A stretch of 24,777 nt of DNA from an uncultured Acetobacter sp. (GTDB lineage Bacteria > Pseudomonadota > Alphaproteobacteria > Acetobacterales > Acetobacteraceae): contig CALCDN010000075.1 of NCBI GenBank assembly GCA_937900755.1, forward strand, positions 1-24,777. The letters are read 5' to 3'. The translations under genes were made by a program, and so were the position numbers. Below are positions 15,280 to 21,801 of the stretch, piece after piece. The notes under the pieces were generated by a model, which had not been told where the DNA came from, ran no database searches, and saw nothing but the letters and a program-made list of their open reading frames with translations. Each line of letters begins with the position of its first letter. Position 1 is the stretch's first letter.

Positions 15280-16434
15280 ATGACAGCCAAGCCGCTCATG
15301 CGGTCTCCACGCCGCCTGAAACTGAATGACAGCACCCTGCGTGATGGCGAGCAGGCGCCGGGTGTTGCCTTTACTGCTGCTGAAAAACTGGCGATTGCCT
15401 GCCTGCTGGACGAGGCGGGGGTGGATGAAATAGAGGCCGGAACCCCCGCCATGGGGCCGGAGGAACTGGCCGTTATTGCGCAGATCGGGCGCGCGGTATC
15501 ACGCGCGCGGGTGATCCCTTGGTGTCGGATGATGCCCGGGGACCTGGCTCTGGCGCAGGCGGCCGGGCTTAGCAGCGTACATCTTTCCGCCTCCACCTCT
15601 CCTATGCAGATTGCCGCGAAGTATCGCAAATCCCCCGCCCAGGTTCTGGACATGACGCGTGATGTTGTCGCGCGTGCGGTGGATATGGGGCTGGTGGTGT
15701 CTGTCGGGGGGGAGGACGCCAGCCGGGCAGAGCCTGGTTTTCTGGCGGATTTTGTCGGCATGTTGGGGCAGGCGGGAGCCCGACGTTTCCGCTATGCGGA
15801 CACGCTGGGTGTTCTTGACCCGTTTACAACATACGAGACCATGGCCTGGCTGCGTGGACAGACGGCGCTGGAAATAGAATTCCATGGTCATGATGATTAC
15901 GGTCTGGCTACGGCCAACACGCTGGCGGCACTCAGGGCCGGAGCCGATGTGGCCAGTGTTACCGTACTGGGCTTGGGCGAGCGGGCGGGTAACGCGCCGT
16001 TGGAAGAACTGGCGCTCGCCGCCCCCCGGTTTTTAGGGTGCGAAAGCGGGGTGGACCTGCGGTGCCTGGAACCGTTGGCCACCATGGTGGCGCAGGCGTC
16101 CGGCCGTTCTGTTCCAGAGGGCAAGGCCGTGGTTGGCTCGGCGGTGTTTCGCCATGAATCCGGTATTCATGTGTCGGGTTTACTGCGCGACGCCAGTACG
16201 TATGAAGCCATGGACCCCGCCCAGCTTGGCCGTGAGCGTGAGATTGTTTTTGGCAAACATTCGGGGCGGGCCGCAATCAATCATGCGCTGGAACAGTTGG
16301 GTGTTCACGCTGATGACGGGGTGGCAACGCAACTGCTGGTCGCTGTGCGCCATCTGGCCGAACAGCGGAAAAGAGCCATCAGCCTGGATGAAATCGCAAT
16401 ATTGTTCTCTGAACTGCAATGCCGCGCCGCCTAA
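15280..16434 (+). CDS. nifV: NifV, homocitrate synthase
   Basis: NifV condenses acetyl-CoA and 2-oxoglutarate to homocitrate, the organic ligand of FeMo-co. The 384-residue product has the alpha-isopropylmalate/homocitrate synthase TIM-barrel motifs: LNDSTLRDGEQAPGVAF near residues 15-31, YADTLGVLDP, the metal-binding HGHDDYGLA, and VTVLGLGERAGNAPLEE. FRHESGIHVSGLL and the FGKHSGRAAI block follow in the C-terminal part. ATG 15280 lies 30 bp after nifS, with no strong ribosome-binding site (a GGGCG at about 15268 is nearest). Confidence 0.96.
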   Translation: MTAKPLMRSPRRLKLNDSTLRDGEQAPGVAFTAAEKLAIACLLDEAGVDEIEAGTPAMGPEELAVIAQIGRAVSRARVIPWCRMMPGDLALAQAAGLSSVHLSASTSPMQIAAKYRKSPAQVLDMTRDVVARAVDMGLVVSVGGEDASRAEPGFLADFVGMLGQAGARRFRYADTLGVLDPFTTYETMAWLRGQTALEIEFHGHDDYGLATANTLAALRAGADVASVTVLGLGERAGNAPLEELALAAPRFLGCESGVDLRCLEPLATMVAQASGRSVPEGKAVVGSAVFRHESGIHVSGLLRDASTYEAMDPAQLGREREIVFGKHSGRAAINHALEQLGVHADDGVATQLLVAVRHLAEQRKRAISLDEIAILFSELQCRAA

Positions 16435-16462
16435 TGGTCGGTATTGAAAGGAGCCTTGAGCC

Positions 16463-16834
16463 ATGCATGTTTTACAAGAACTTCGTCGCCTTTCCGCTGC
16501 CGAGGAATTTTTTGAACAACTTGGCGTGCCATACGACCCTGCGGTGCTGAACGTGGCGCGGCTGCATATTCTGCGCCGCATGCGCTCCTATCTTGATGAG
16601 CAGGGTGTTAGCGCCGATCTGGACGAAGCAACGGTGCGGGAACAGTGCCGTGTACTTTTGTCGCGGGCCTATGAGGATTTTGTCGTGTCCACGCCTATTG
16701 CCGAGCGCTCCTTCAAGGTGCACCGCGATGCTATTCGTGAGCCAAGGCAGACCATTGTGGGACTGGAAGACCTGACCATTGTGGCGGAACCGACGGAAGA
16801 CAGCACAAACCAGCCCATGAGCGCAAAAAAATAA
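16463..16834 (+). CDS. nifW: NifW, nitrogenase stabilising/protective protein
   Basis: NifW associates with the MoFe protein and is linked to its oxygen protection or maturation. The 123-residue product has the family features: LRRLSAAEEFFEQLGVPYDPAVLNVARLHIL at the start, then REQCRVLLSRAYEDFV and a conserved F-K-V-H segment. A short Lys/Ser-rich tail follows. AAAGGAG at about 16447-16453 precedes the ATG. It is last in the iscA-nifUSVW unit, with the fixA regulatory region starting immediately after it. Confidence 0.94.
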   Translation: MHVLQELRRLSAAEEFFEQLGVPYDPAVLNVARLHILRRMRSYLDEQGVSADLDEATVREQCRVLLSRAYEDFVVSTPIAERSFKVHRDAIREPRQTIVGLEDLTIVAEPTEDSTNQPMSAKK

Positions 16835-16843
16835 GAAGAGATT

Positions 16844-16859
16844 TGTCGTTTTTCCAACA
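16844..16859 (+). promoter_or_regulatory. NifA-type upstream activating sequence of fixABCX
   Basis: TGT at 16844-16846, ten bases, then ACA at 16857-16859 is a perfect match to the NifA-binding consensus TGT-N10-ACA. It lies 74 bp upstream of the -24 element, a normal distance for activator contact by looping. Confidence 0.85.
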
Positions 16860-16933
16860 AGACAGGGCCGCTGTGCCGTGCCCGGGTGCCATGATGGGGA
16901 TAAAATACCGTTTTTAGGCGCATCCAGGCAGAA

Positions 16934-16949
16934 TGGCACACGGCTTGCG
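16934..16949 (+). promoter_or_regulatory. Sigma-54 (-24/-12) promoter of fixABCX
   Basis: TGGCAC at 16934-16939, a 5-bp spacer and TTGCG at 16945-16949 match the RpoN consensus. The fixA ATG is 38 bp downstream. A perfect NifA-type site upstream supports control together with the nif genes. Confidence 0.94.
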
Positions 16950-16987
16950 AGGAGTATGGGGAAGGACAGATAAAAGGAAGTGGGGCG

Positions 16988-17839
16988 ATGCGTATCTTTG
17001 TCTGCATTAAACAGGTTCCCGATAGCGCGCAAATTCGCGTGCATCCGGTTACAAACACCATCATGCGGCAAGGTGTGCCGACAATTATCAACCCCTATGA
17101 CCTGTTCGGACTGGAAGAGGCGCTGCGCCTGCGGGACCGTTTTGGCGGGGTGGTGACCGTACTGACCATGGGGCCACCCATGGCGTCGGAAAGTCTGCGC
17201 AAGGCGCTGGGTTATGGCGCGGACCGTGGCCTGCTTCTGACGGATCGCTTTTTTGCGGGCTCCGACACCTTGGCGACAAGCTATGCCCTGTCAAAACTGA
17301 TCGAAAAAGCGGCGGAAGATCACGGCATGCCCCATATCGTGTTCTGCGGAAAGCAGACGATCGATGGGGATACGGCGCAGGTTGGCCCAGGTATTGCCCA
17401 GCGCCTTGGATTGTCCCAGCTGACCTATGTGTCCGCCATTGATGAAATTGATCCCGACAAGGACACCATTACGGTGCGCCGGCGGGCGGACCATGGGGTG
17501 CAGGTTCTCACATCCCGCCTGCCCGCCATGATTACAATGCTTGAGGGCAGCAACGAAATCCGCCGTGGCACACAGGCCGATGTATTGCGCGCCGCCCAGG
17601 CAAAAATCACGCAGTGGAACGCCGCAGGGGTGGGCATTGAGGATCTGTCGTTGTGTGGCCTGCGTGGTTCGCCAACAGTGGTGAAGCGGGTCTTTGCCCC
17701 CTCCGCCCGTTCGGAAAAAGCCGTGATGATCCCCGCAGGGGACGGCGGGAGCGCTACGGCGGCAGCATTGATTGACGCCATTTTTGAGCGCCAGCCAGCA
17801 CTAGAGGAAGACCTGATCAGCGAAGCTGGCGGGTATTGA
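16988..17839 (+). CDS. fixA: FixA, electron-transfer flavoprotein beta subunit (bifurcating type)
   Basis: FixA pairs with FixB as an ETF and, with FixC and FixX, forms the membrane-associated electron-bifurcating complex. That complex oxidises NADH and reduces both quinone and a ferredoxin/flavodoxin for nitrogenase. The 283-residue product has the ETF-beta start MRIFVCIKQVPDS, NPYDLFGLEEALRL, and the FCGKQTIDGDTAQVGPGIAQRLGL block near residues 118-141. GGAAG just upstream (about 16976-16981) is a plausible ribosome-binding site. It is the first gene after the sigma-54 promoter, and fixB follows after 35 bp. Confidence 0.96.
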   Translation: MRIFVCIKQVPDSAQIRVHPVTNTIMRQGVPTIINPYDLFGLEEALRLRDRFGGVVTVLTMGPPMASESLRKALGYGADRGLLLTDRFFAGSDTLATSYALSKLIEKAAEDHGMPHIVFCGKQTIDGDTAQVGPGIAQRLGLSQLTYVSAIDEIDPDKDTITVRRRADHGVQVLTSRLPAMITMLEGSNEIRRGTQADVLRAAQAKITQWNAAGVGIEDLSLCGLRGSPTVVKRVFAPSARSEKAVMIPAGDGGSATAAALIDAIFERQPALEEDLISEAGGY

Positions 17840-17874
17840 GCGGCCCGGAGGCCGTGAAAGGAATAAGGGCGACC

Positions 17875-18975
17875 ATGACTACTTCACAAACCCCGGTCGC
17901 TGGCGCTTCAGGCTCGCGCGCTGGCATGAAAAAGGAATTGCCGGAACATTTCCGGTCGTACAAGCATGTCTGGGTTTTTATCGAATTTGAGCATGGGCGG
18001 ATTCATCCCGTTGCTCTGGAACTGCTCGGTGAAGGCCGCAAACTGGCCGACAAGCTTGGCGTGGAACTGGCTGGCGTGCTGCTGGGCAGTGGAGCGGATG
18101 CCCTGGATGAAGCCACGCGGAACTGCGTCGCCTACGGGGCTGACCTGGTTTACCGGGTGGACCACCCCGTGCTCGCGCAATATCGCAACCAGCCCTACAC
18201 AAAGGTCATGACCGAACTGGTGCAGAAGTACCAGCCCGAAATCATGTTGCTGGGTGCGACCGTTCTGGGCCGTGACCTTGCCGGGTCTGTCGCCACCACG
18301 CTCAAAACGGGCCTGACAGCCGATTGCACGGAGCTGGCCATTGATGACGAACGTTCGCTGGCGGCAACGCGGCCAACGTTTGGTGGGTCGTTGCTGTGCA
18401 CCATTCATACGCTTAACTACCGGCCGCAGATGGCGACCATCCGCCCGCGTGTGATGGCCATGCCCCAGCCCGAAGAAGGCCGTGAAGGGCGCGTTATATC
18501 CTACGAGCCTGACCTGGATGAGCAGAGCATTGTCACCAAGGTGCTGTCCTTCCTGCCTGATGATGCCTCCGAGGCATCAGGTCTGGCATTTGCGGATATT
18601 GTGGTCGCCGGTGGCATGGGCCTGCGTTCGGAAGAGAACATTCAGCTTGTGCGCAAACTGGCGACTGTTCTGGGGGGAGACTGGGGTGGTTCGCGCCCTC
18701 TGGTGCAGAAAGGCTGGATCGGGGCGGACCGCCAGATCGGGCAGACGGGCAAGACCATTCGGCCCAAGCTGTATATAGCGGCGGGTATTTCGGGCGCGAT
18801 CCAGCACAGAGTTGGCGTGGAAGGCGCGGACATGATTGTCGCAATCAATACGGACCCGAACGCCCCGATTTTTGACTTTGCCCATCTGGGCGTTGTCGCG
18901 GATGCGGTGGCCCTGCTGCCATTGCTGACCGAGGCTTTTCGTCAGCGTTTGCTTGTCAACCGGCTTGCAGGTTGA
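17875..18975 (+). CDS. fixB: FixB, electron-transfer flavoprotein alpha subunit (bifurcating type)
   Basis: FixB is the FAD-binding alpha subunit of the FixAB flavoprotein. The 366-residue product has an N-terminal ETF domain from KHVWVFIEFEHG, and the C-terminal FAD domain with GGMGLRSEEN, GGSRPLVQKGW, IGQTGKTIRPKLYIAAGISGAIQH and AINTDPNAPIFDFAHLG. ATG 17875 is used because AAGGG (17865-17869) precedes it. ATG 17926 (MKKELPEHFRSYKHVW) is a possible shorter start, since the first 17 residues are low-complexity and not obviously conserved. A small CGGCC/GGCCG hairpin sits at 17841-17854 in the gap after fixA. Confidence 0.95.
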   Translation: MTTSQTPVAGASGSRAGMKKELPEHFRSYKHVWVFIEFEHGRIHPVALELLGEGRKLADKLGVELAGVLLGSGADALDEATRNCVAYGADLVYRVDHPVLAQYRNQPYTKVMTELVQKYQPEIMLLGATVLGRDLAGSVATTLKTGLTADCTELAIDDERSLAATRPTFGGSLLCTIHTLNYRPQMATIRPRVMAMPQPEEGREGRVISYEPDLDEQSIVTKVLSFLPDDASEASGLAFADIVVAGGMGLRSEENIQLVRKLATVLGGDWGGSRPLVQKGWIGADRQIGQTGKTIRPKLYIAAGISGAIQHRVGVEGADMIVAINTDPNAPIFDFAHLGVVADAVALLPLLTEAFRQRLLVNRLAG

Positions 18976-18990
18976 GGGAGGGATACAGCC

Positions 18991-20298
18991 ATGAATAAAA
19001 TTGTATTTGATGCTATTGTGGTTGGCGCGGGCCCTGCGGGAAACTCCGCCGCATATACAATGGCGAACGCAGGGTTGAATGTCCTCCAGATCGAGCGCGG
19101 TGAATATTCCGGTTCCAAAAACGTGCAGGGCGCCATTCTGTATTCTGACGCGCTGGAACAGATGATCCCCGACTTCCGGGAGGAAGCACCACTGGAGCGC
19201 CACATAGTTGAGCAGCGCATCTGGATGATGGATGACCGTGGTCATACGGGCATGCATCACCGGAGCGATGATTATAACGAGGACCTTCCAAACCGTTATA
19301 CAATCATTCGCGCGCAGTTCGACAAATGGTTCAATCGTCAGGTACGTGATGCGGGCGCGACGGTCCTGTACGAAACCACCGTAACAGGCCTGATCCGCGA
19401 CCCGCGTGGGCAGGTGATTGGCGTACAGACTGATCGCGAGGGCGAGGGTTTTTATGCCAATGTGGTTGTTCTGGCCGAAGGGGTGAATGGCCTGGTTGGA
19501 CAAAGGTCTGGCCTGCGTTCCGAACTGCGCCCCGAAGACGTGGCCCTGGCGGTCAAGGAAATGCACTTTCTGCCCCAGGAAACGATCGAAAGCCGTTTCA
19601 ACATCACGGGTGACGAAGGCGTTGTGATCGAGGCCATGGGTACCATAACCGAGGGCATGATCGGCACCGCGTTTTTGTACACCAACAGGGAGTCCATTTC
19701 CATCGGCATTGGCTGTCTGGTCAGTGAGTTGAGCCGTGTTGGCAAAGGCTCGCCCTACCAGTTGCTGGACCGGTTGAAGGCCCACCCTTCCATCCGTGGC
19801 CTGCTGGAGGGCTCGGAAATGAAGGAATACGCAGCCCACCTGATCCCTGAAGGTGGATACAGGGCCATTCCTGAACTGGTGGGCGATGGTTGGGTCTGTG
19901 TTGGTGATGCCGGGCATTTTGTGAACGCCGTGCATCGGGAAGGGTCAAACCTTGCCATGACAACAGGCCGCCTTGCGGCGGAAACCATTATCAGCCTCAA
20001 CAAACGTGGACAGGCCTGCACCAAAAAAGCGCTTGGTGCGTACCGGCAACGCCTGGAAGACTCGTTTGTTATGAAAGACATGAAAAAATACAAGGATGTT
20101 CCCAGAATGCTTGAAAAGCAGGGGAGCACCATAATGGATACGTATCCACGCTTGATGAACGGAGCCGCCCAGACATGGTTCCGTGTGGATGGCCGCGACA
20201 AGAAGGCCAAGGAAAACGAAATCGTAAAGGCCGCATGGCGCGTTCGTGGTCTCGGTCTTTTGGGTGATGCTGTTAAACTGGCGAGGGCATGGCGATGA
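18991..20298 (+). CDS. fixC: FixC, ETF:quinone oxidoreductase-like flavoprotein
   Basis: FixC is the FAD-containing dehydrogenase of the FixABCX complex and passes electrons to quinone and to FixX. The 435-residue product starts with the dinucleotide-binding motif AIVVGAGPAGNSAAYTMANAG (GxGxxG, residues ~10-15) and E36 in QIERGEYSG. A second FAD-contact region, WVCVGDAGHFVNAVHREGSNLAMTTGRLAAE, lies near residues 303-333. GAGGGAGG at about 18974 provides the ribosome-binding site. The stop overlaps the fixX start (ATGA). Confidence 0.97.
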   Translation: MNKIVFDAIVVGAGPAGNSAAYTMANAGLNVLQIERGEYSGSKNVQGAILYSDALEQMIPDFREEAPLERHIVEQRIWMMDDRGHTGMHHRSDDYNEDLPNRYTIIRAQFDKWFNRQVRDAGATVLYETTVTGLIRDPRGQVIGVQTDREGEGFYANVVVLAEGVNGLVGQRSGLRSELRPEDVALAVKEMHFLPQETIESRFNITGDEGVVIEAMGTITEGMIGTAFLYTNRESISIGIGCLVSELSRVGKGSPYQLLDRLKAHPSIRGLLEGSEMKEYAAHLIPEGGYRAIPELVGDGWVCVGDAGHFVNAVHREGSNLAMTTGRLAAETIISLNKRGQACTKKALGAYRQRLEDSFVMKDMKKYKDVPRMLEKQGSTIMDTYPRLMNGAAQTWFRVDGRDKKAKENEIVKAAWRVRGLGLLGDAVKLARAWR

Positions 20299-20579
20299 GC
20301 GACGATGTTGAAAACAGACTGTTCCAGAACCGCTACGTGGTGGATACAGGCAAGCCACATATCCATGTCACCCCGCATGACGCCCCATCGGAGGAGTTGA
20401 AATCGATGGTCCATGTCTGTCCGGCGGGGTGTTACAGCCAGAACGAGCACGGGCAGGTAGAAATTGTGGCTGACGGTTGCATGGAATGTGGAACTTGCCG
20501 CGTAGTGTGCCAAAATACAGGCGAAATACAGTGGAACTATCCGCGTGGCGGGTTTGGTGTTCTCTTCAAGTTTGGTTGA
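20295..20579 (+). CDS. fixX: FixX, ferredoxin-like subunit of FixABCX
   Basis: FixX is the ferredoxin-like partner of FixC that relays the low-potential electron. The 94-residue product has CPAGC, then C-ME-C-GT-C-RVV-C near residues 61-71, and the family C-terminus YPRGGFGVLFKFG. ATG 20295 forms an ATGA overlap with fixC and is 7 nt from GAGGG (20283-20287). ATG 20289 is in frame two codons earlier but too close to that site, so the N-terminus is uncertain by two residues. Confidence 0.95.
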   Translation: MSDDVENRLFQNRYVVDTGKPHIHVTPHDAPSEELKSMVHVCPAGCYSQNEHGQVEIVADGCMECGTCRVVCQNTGEIQWNYPRGGFGVLFKFG

Positions 20580-20582
20580 ACA

Positions 20583-21455
20583 ATGCTGCATGTTCCAACA
20601 AGCCTTCTTGAAGCAATACTGGCGGAAGATGCGCCGTGCGGTGATCTGACAACGCGCTCTCTGGGCCTTTGCGGGCAGGAGGCGCGGATCAGTTTTGCCG
20701 CACGCATGCCACAGGTTGTTGCCTGTAGCGAGGTTGCAGCCGCCTTGTTCAGACATGTTGGCGGGAATGTCAGCTTTAGTGCACACTCTGGACAATGGGC
20801 TGGCGCGGGGGATACCATTCTACAGGCCGAGGGGCCTGCGGATGCGTTGTTTCTGGCCTGGAAGCAGGCCCAGACACTTATGGAATGGGCCGGTGGCCTG
20901 GCAAGTGACGCCCGTGAAATTGTACAGGCGGCGCGTGCCGTGCGCCCCGATGTCGTTGTTGCCTGCACGCGCAAGGCCCCTCCCACCATGCGTGGGCTTG
21001 CCATAAGGTCGGTTATGGCGGGTGGTGCTGTCATGCATCGTGCGAATTTGTCCGAAACTGTGCTGGTCTTTCCAGAGCATCGGCTATTTTTGCCTGCGGA
21101 TGGTATTCCAGATGTTGCCCGTCTGCGGCAAAGCCTGCCAGAACGTAAAATTGTCGTGGAAGTCACATCTGTTGACGAGGCAATTGCTTTTCTGGACGCC
21201 AGGCCGGATATTCTGCAACTGGAAAAATTTTCCCTACAGGACGTCGCCGCACTTAAGGTCTGGCTGGATGGCCTTGCGCAAGACAGACCCGTGCCACTTC
21301 TGGCCGTGGCTGGCGCGGTCCGCCCGGATAACGCGGCGGATTACGTGCGGGCAGGGGCGACCATTTTGGTAACCTCTTACCCATATTCTGCAAAACCGCG
21401 CGATATTCAGGTAAAAATACGACCTCTTTCCCTTCTGGGCAGTGCAGAAGGATAG
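20583..21455 (+). CDS. modD: ModD-like nucleotide pyrophosphorylase (NadC family)
   Basis: This 290-residue protein belongs to the quinolinate phosphoribosyltransferase-like family. The N-terminus LLEAILAEDAPCGDLTTRSLG and the central CTRKAPPTMRGLAIRSVMAGGAVMHRANLSET block are more like ModD, found in Mo transport operons and near nitrogenase genes, than like NadC, whose motif is TRKTTPGLR with a GGGxNHR segment. The ModD reaction is unproven; its link to molybdenum supply comes from context. It begins 3 bp after fixX, so it is very likely co-transcribed with fixABCX. No clear terminator follows. Confidence 0.8.
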   Translation: MLHVPTSLLEAILAEDAPCGDLTTRSLGLCGQEARISFAARMPQVVACSEVAAALFRHVGGNVSFSAHSGQWAGAGDTILQAEGPADALFLAWKQAQTLMEWAGGLASDAREIVQAARAVRPDVVVACTRKAPPTMRGLAIRSVMAGGAVMHRANLSETVLVFPEHRLFLPADGIPDVARLRQSLPERKIVVEVTSVDEAIAFLDARPDILQLEKFSLQDVAALKVWLDGLAQDRPVPLLAVAGAVRPDNAADYVRAGATILVTSYPYSAKPRDIQVKIRPLSLLGSAEG

Positions 21456-21471
21456 GCTAGCCCTGCTACCT

Positions 21472-21487
21472 TGTCGGGATTGAGACA
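21472..21487 (+). promoter_or_regulatory. NifA-type upstream activating sequence of the PDE gene
   Basis: TGT at 21472-21474, ten bases, then ACA at 21485-21487 is a perfect TGT-N10-ACA match. It starts only 16 bp after the modD-like stop and ends 29 bp before the -24 element, closer than is usual for NifA sites, but still compatible with activation. Confidence 0.75.
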
Positions 21488-21516
21488 GGAATATTACGTT
21501 ACGACACAAGAACATT

Positions 21517-21532
21517 TGGCACGATTTTTGCG
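21517..21532 (+). promoter_or_regulatory. Sigma-54 (-24/-12) promoter of the PAS-GGDEF-EAL gene
   Basis: TGGCAC at 21517-21522, spacer GATTT, and TTGCG at 21528-21532 match the RpoN consensus fully in the -24 element. Predicted transcription start is near 21543, about 260 nt before the next large gene. No other large gene lies between. Confidence 0.92.
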
Positions 21533-21634
21533 AATTTGATTGTGAGGAGAAGAACAAGTCATCTCATCCAGGATTATCCATGCAGGCCTGTTCCGAGCGA
21601 ACAGGGGCTGGAAACCTGCCTTGGGGGAGGGCAT

Positions 21635-21763
21635 ATGCCTTACGGTAAAAAGCGCGCTTTTATGCGTACGCTGTTCGCTCAAACACCTGGGCGGCCTGGT
21701 TGGCATTGCCACCTTGGGTCCGTTACACGGCAAGTCGGATCGGTGGATCTGGTCTTACGCTGA
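21635..21763 (+). CDS. Possible 42-residue leader ORF
   Basis: An ATG at 21635 follows a very strong GGGGGAGG site (21623-21630) with 4-5 nt spacing and opens a 42-codon frame ending with TGA at 21761-21763, 38 bp before the PDE start. The product is basic (begins MPYGKKRAFMRTLFAQ) and resembles nothing I know. The palindrome at 21648-21661 is within it. It could be a translated leader peptide, a small protein, or chance. The support is the ribosome-binding site and its place in a sigma-54 transcript only. Confidence 0.3.
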   Translation: MPYGKKRAFMRTLFAQTPGRPGWHCHLGSVTRQVGSVDLVLR

Positions 21764-21801
21764 GTATGCCGCCCTGCAATTGTTGATGATGGATATTTTT
21801 C

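Larger units (their letters stand above)
21456..21801. other. 346-bp regulatory region and leader upstream of PAS-GGDEF-EAL gene
   Basis: This stretch contains the NifA-type site and sigma-54 promoter listed separately, then an unusually long leader of about 260 nt. In the leader, CCTGTTC (21587-21593) pairs with GAACAGG (21599-21605) around a 5-nt loop. An outer GCAGG (21582-21586) pairs with CCTGC (21615-21619), making a two-tier structure. A palindrome AAAAGCGCGCTTTT is at 21648-21661. A short candidate ORF lies at 21635-21763. I do not recognise a known riboswitch. Confidence 0.6.

Noticed and set aside
18577..19935. 452-codon open frame on the - strand across fixB and fixC
   Set aside because: It is antisense to two firmly identified genes, shows no recognisable motif, and arises from the codon bias of the + strand genes.
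21536..21634. Upstream extension of the leader ORF to a TTG at 21536
   Set aside because: That start lies before the predicted transcription start near 21543; only the ATG at 21635 has a good ribosome-binding site.
21571..21801. Cyclic-di-GMP (GEMM) riboswitch in the PDE leader
   Set aside because: Hairpins are present, but I could not find the conserved GEMM core; a covariance-model search with Rfam GEMM-I and GEMM-II would decide.
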